Positions 7,943 to 10,659 of a DNA stretch of 10,659 nt are shown one piece after another. Position numbers and translations under genes: made by a program. Position 1 is the first letter of the stretch. Every line of letters starts with the position of its first letter. The DNA comes from Candidatus Sulfopaludibacter sp. SbA3 (lineage in GTDB: Bacteria > Acidobacteriota > Terriglobia > Bryobacterales > Bryobacteraceae): positions 1 through 10,659 of the forward strand of contig CAMAUG010000112.1 in NCBI GenBank assembly GCA_945861255.1. The letters are read 5' to 3'. The notes under the pieces are model-generated. The model saw only the letters and a list, made by a program, of their open reading frames with translations, was not told the DNA's origin and did no database searches.

Positions 7943-9743
7943 GTGGTGTTGCGGCAAATACCATGGTAAAGCACGAGCCCTTGCCGGGTTCGCTGGTCAC
8001 CTCCATGCGGCCGCCGTGGTGGGTGACAATCTGCTCCACGATGGACAGTCCGATGCCGGTCCCAACTTCGCCGGACGCTTCGGCGCGCTTGGTGCGGTAA
8101 AACTTTTGGAAGATGTGCTTGAGTTCCTTGGCGTCCATGCCGATGCCTTGATCGCGGACGCTGAGGCGCAGTTCGCCGCGGTGGTAATGAGCGGCGATGC
8201 GCACGTGCGTTCCCGCGGGCGAATACTTCACGGCATTGGTGAGCAGGTTGTAGAAGGCGTATTCCATCAACTCGCGATCGCCGGTCAGCATGCCTTCCAC
8301 TGCCGTATCCAGCGAAACGCCGATCTTCTTGTTTTCGGCGAGCGGCGTCACGCGCGCCAAACACGTCTTCACCATCTCGCCCGCCGCGAACGGCTCGCGC
8401 TTCAGCTCCATTTGCCCTTCGGCCAGGCGTTCGACGTCGAGGAAGGTTTGAATCAGCCGCGCCAGGCGCTTCGATTCGGAATTGATGTTTTCAGTGAGCT
8501 GCTTGCGTTTCTCGTCGGAGAGCGCGTAGCGCGTCATGATTTCACTGGAGCCTTGAATGGTGGTCAGCGGGGTGCGCATTTCATGCGCCGCCCAGTGGAT
8601 GGCTTGCTGGTAGCGCGATTTTTCAGACTCCGTGCGGCGCAGCAGACGGCGTACGAAGAAATGCTGATAGCTGGCAGCGCCGGCGCACGAAAGCCATGCG
8701 ACGGCGGCGGGTCCGAAATATGGGAATACCAGGTCTTGACGGAACAGCACGACCGGCGCGGCGTGCGCGGCCACCACAACCAGGACCGCGGCTGCGTACG
8801 CCGGCCACCCCGCCAGGAAAGCGAACACCAGGCCCGCCGCTATGGCGAACAGCGCCGCCTCGGCCAACGCCGTGAGATCGGAGGGCCGCTTCAAGAATTC
8901 GCCGCGCGCCAGCGTCTCATACGCATGCGCATGCACCTCCACGCCGGGGATGTTTTGTCCGTAAGGGTTCACCAGGCGATCGCGCGCCGCCGAGAGCGCC
9001 GTGATTCCCAGGAAAACTGTTTTGTCCCGCAGGAGCGAAATATTGTCCCGCAGCCGGAGAGCCGATACAGTCGGGATGCCTCCGGGAACATACCGAAGCA
9101 GCAGGGGACGCCCCGCGCTTGCCCGCGGAGCCAGTATGACCGCGGAGCCGATGGTCAGATCGTCGGGCGACTCTATGATCTCGCCGCCGCGGGCGATGCG
9201 AAAGGCTTCAAGCGCCAACGCCCAACGGCGTTGCCCGTGGACGCTTGCTTCGAGCGAAATCTCGCGGCTGACGCCGTCCAGCCGGTCTTGCTCGGGGTGT
9301 ACATGGCCCACGGCCACCGCCGCGCTGATGAAACGGGGCAGCGGTTCTTCCCAGTTCGTGGCGGCCGCGCCGGCAACCAGTTCGCAGGGAAGAATCAGGT
9401 TGCGAGTGGCGCGCAGAGCGGCTTCCAGGCGCGCGTCTTCCACGGGATCGCCCGCGTCGCTCAAAATTACATCGAGCGCGACGGACTTCGGATGCGCCGC
9501 GCCCAGTTGTTCCAGCGCCTCCGTGAGGATGGGCCGGATGCGCCGCATGCCTCCTCGCGCCCGCAAGGTTTCTTCATCGATCGCGACCACCACGGACTCC
9601 GGCGCCGCGGCCCGTGGGGGTGTGAAGCGGGTGAGTAGATCGTAGGCGTAATGATCGACGCGCAGGGCCAGCGACGTCCAGCCGGCCAAGGTCCCGGCCA
9701 GGAAGCACGCCGCGATCACCGCAGTGTAGGCGAGATGCCGCAC
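7914..9743 (-). CDS. CHASE2-domain sensor histidine kinase
   Basis: 609-residue inner-membrane kinase that should sense an extracytoplasmic signal and phosphorylate the regulator encoded just downstream. A membrane helix at about 7-27 leads into a large extracytoplasmic CHASE2 region (about 30-285: FDLLTR-like start YDLLTRF, VVVAIDEETL, KTVFLGITA, NPYGQNIPGVEVHAHA). Hydrophobic segments at about 290-312, 315-335 and 340-360 form the triple membrane span typical of CHASE2 proteins. The HisKA domain carries His387 in HEMRTPL. The ATPase domain has the N box with Asn503 (NLLTNAVKYS), G1 DQGIGM (531-536) and G2 GTGIGLS (561-567). No PAS domain lies between membrane and HisKA. The start is a GTG with no ribosome binding site; TATACT lies nine bases before it, so the message may be leaderless. 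It follows the E2 gene by 45 bases and overlaps the regulator by 29. The CHASE2 ligand is not known. Confidence 0.94.
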
Positions 9744-9752
9744 GAAGTATCG

Positions 9753-9758
9753 AGTATA
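9753..9758 (-). promoter_or_regulatory. Possible -10 element for the kinase/regulator operon
   Basis: On the minus strand TATACT matches five of six consensus bases and ends nine bases before the GTG start of the kinase gene. Transcription would begin at or within a few bases of the start codon. I see no -35 match at the right spacing. Confidence 0.3.
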
Positions 9759-9784
9759 CGCGCCGGTCAGAGGAGGGCGCGCCC
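9759..9784 (-). repeat. GC-rich inverted repeats after the E2 gene
   Basis: CGCGCC at 9759-9764 pairs with GGCGCG at 9776-9781 across an 11-base loop. The overlapping string GGGCGCGCCC (9775-9784) is itself a perfect palindrome. Both lie just past the E2 stop and upstream of the candidate kinase -10 box. A hairpin here could weaken read-through from E2, but there is no T-run, so it does not qualify as a standard intrinsic terminator. Confidence 0.3.
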
Positions 9785-9788
9785 GGCT

Positions 9789-10659
9789 CTACAAAATCTC
9801 TTCGCTCCAGTTTTCCAGAATCGCCTTTACTTTTTGGGTGAACTGGTCGCCCATGGCGCCGTCGATCAAGCGATGATCGAAGGTCAGCGCAAGGTGTGCC
9901 TGGGAACGGATGGCAATCGCGTCGTCTAGAACCACGGGGAGTTTCTCCACCGCGCCCACTCCCAGGATGGCCACCTGCGGCTGGTTGATGACTGGCGTCG
10001 CGAAGATGCTGCCGAAGCTGCCGAAATTGGTGATGGAGAACGTGCCTCCCTGCACTTCATCGGGGCGCAACTGGCGCGACCGGGCGCGCGAGGCCAGATC
10101 GGCGATGGAGCGCTGCAAGCCCACCACGTTCTTTTCATCAGCGTTGCGGATCACCGGCACGATCAAGCCGTTGCCGCCGTCAAGCGCCACTGCGATGCCC
10201 AGGTTGATGTCGCGATGATAGATGATGTTGGTCCCGTCGATGGAAGCGTTCAGGATGGGAAATTGCTGCAACGCCGCCGTGGCGGCGCGCACCACAAATG
10301 GCAGAAACGTCAGGCTGAAGCCGTAGCGCAGCTGAAATTCGTCCTTCGCCTTCGCCCGCAGCTTGGCAATGCGCGTCATGTCTACTTTGTGAACGGTGGT
10401 CACATGGGCGGAGGTGCGCTGGCTGAAGACCATGTGCTCGGCGATCTTTTGCCGCATGATGGTCATCGGTTCCACGCGGCCGGCTGGAGCTTGCCCTCTG
10501 AACTGCGCGGGTGGCTCGGCCTGCACGGGAGGCGGCGGCACGTTCACCGTAGCCTGTGTTGTAACGACGGCCTGAGGTTGCGGTGGCGGCGGAGGAGGAG
10601 CCGCGGCGCGCGGAGCGGTCTGCGCGCCGCGCGCGTCCAAATAACTTTCAAGGTCCTGT
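9789..10659 (-). CDS. 2-oxo acid dehydrogenase complex E2 (dihydrolipoyl acyltransferase), C-terminal part
   Basis: Core acyltransferase of a pyruvate, 2-oxoglutarate or branched-chain 2-oxo acid dehydrogenase complex; it moves the acyl group from lipoyl-lysine to CoA. The 5' end lies beyond the right edge. The first visible codons (QDLESYLDARG) look like the end of the E3-binding peripheral domain. A Pro/Ala-rich flexible linker follows, then the catalytic domain from about MTIMRQKIAEHM to the end. The active-site motif DHRLIDG is complete, with the catalytic His and Asp 28 and 24 residues from the C-terminus. SITNFGSFGSIFATPVIN and QPQVAILGVGAV are typical of the E2 core. The lipoyl domain(s) and any E1/E3 genes are out of view. 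The frame stays open to the edge, so any start inside the window (for example the TTG at 10640) is false. The substrate cannot be settled from this part; succinyl- or acetyl-type are both possible. Confidence 0.93.
   Translation of the reverse strand, partial: QDLESYLDARGAQTAPRAAAPPPPPPQPQAVVTTQATVNVPPPPVQAEPPAQFRGQAPAGRVEPMTIMRQKIAEHMVFSQRTSAHVTTVHKVDMTRIAKLRAKAKDEFQLRYGFSLTFLPFVVRAATAALQQFPILNASIDGTNIIYHRDINLGIAVALDGGNGLIVPVIRNADEKNVVGLQRSIADLASRARSRQLRPDEVQGGTFSITNFGSFGSIFATPVINQPQVAILGVGAVEKLPVVLDDAIAIRSQAHLALTFDHRLIDGAMGDQFTQKVKAILENWSEEIL

Noticed and set aside
9894..9908. Sigma-54-like string GGCACACCTTGC on the minus strand
   Set aside because: It lies inside the E2 coding region, and the spacing between GG and the TTGC-type GC is two bases short of the -24/-12 rule.

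Overview
The window is a GC-rich bacterial chromosomal segment. It carries seven protein genes on both strands with almost no non-coding space, and no RNA genes, insertion sequences, prophage genes or CRISPR arrays are visible. The gene set suggests an aerobic or facultatively aerobic Gram-negative heterotroph: an exported cytochrome c/PQQ dehydrogenase, a CHASE2 histidine kinase with an NtrC-type regulator, a 2-oxo acid dehydrogenase E2, and a MoxR/VWA pair. My best guess from overall look and protein style is an acidobacterium of the Solibacter/Bryobacter type. That is an impression from recall, not something the window proves.

Layout from left to right. (1) The 3' part of dinB, translesion DNA polymerase IV, runs + and is cut by the left edge. 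(2) Ten bases away and convergent with it is a - strand gene for an exported fusion of an N-terminal cytochrome c and a PQQ-type beta-propeller dehydrogenase. (3) An 85-base divergent gap with a perfect 9-bp inverted repeat separates this from a + strand cluster: a YihX-like HAD hydrolase, a MoxR/ChlI-like AAA+ ATPase, and a VWA (MIDAS) protein. (4) Convergent with that cluster is a - strand group read from the right edge: the C-terminal part of a 2-oxo acid dehydrogenase E2, a CHASE2 sensor histidine kinase, and a sigma-54-dependent response regulator whose start overlaps the kinase's end.

How the genes may work together. The ATPase and VWA protein form the classic MoxR/VWA or BchI/BchD-like pair, in which an AAA+ ring and a metal-binding VWA adaptor remodel or activate a client. 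No client is identifiable here; the HAD enzyme just upstream is the only candidate by position. The kinase and regulator form a complete two-component pair: an extracytoplasmic signal is sensed by CHASE2, passes by His-Asp phosphotransfer, and activates sigma-54 promoters. No convincing sigma-54 promoter lies in this window, so its targets are elsewhere. DinB, the quinohemoprotein and E2 have no evident functional link to their neighbours.

The points most worth a second look are the ATPase variant (a Cys/His cluster inserted between Walker A and Walker B, and Asn-Glu instead of Asp-Glu in Walker B), the inverted repeat between the divergent genes, a 14-bp-period tandem duplication between the ATPase and VWA genes, and a possible leaderless GTG start for the kinase. 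Nothing here amounts to a clearly new system.
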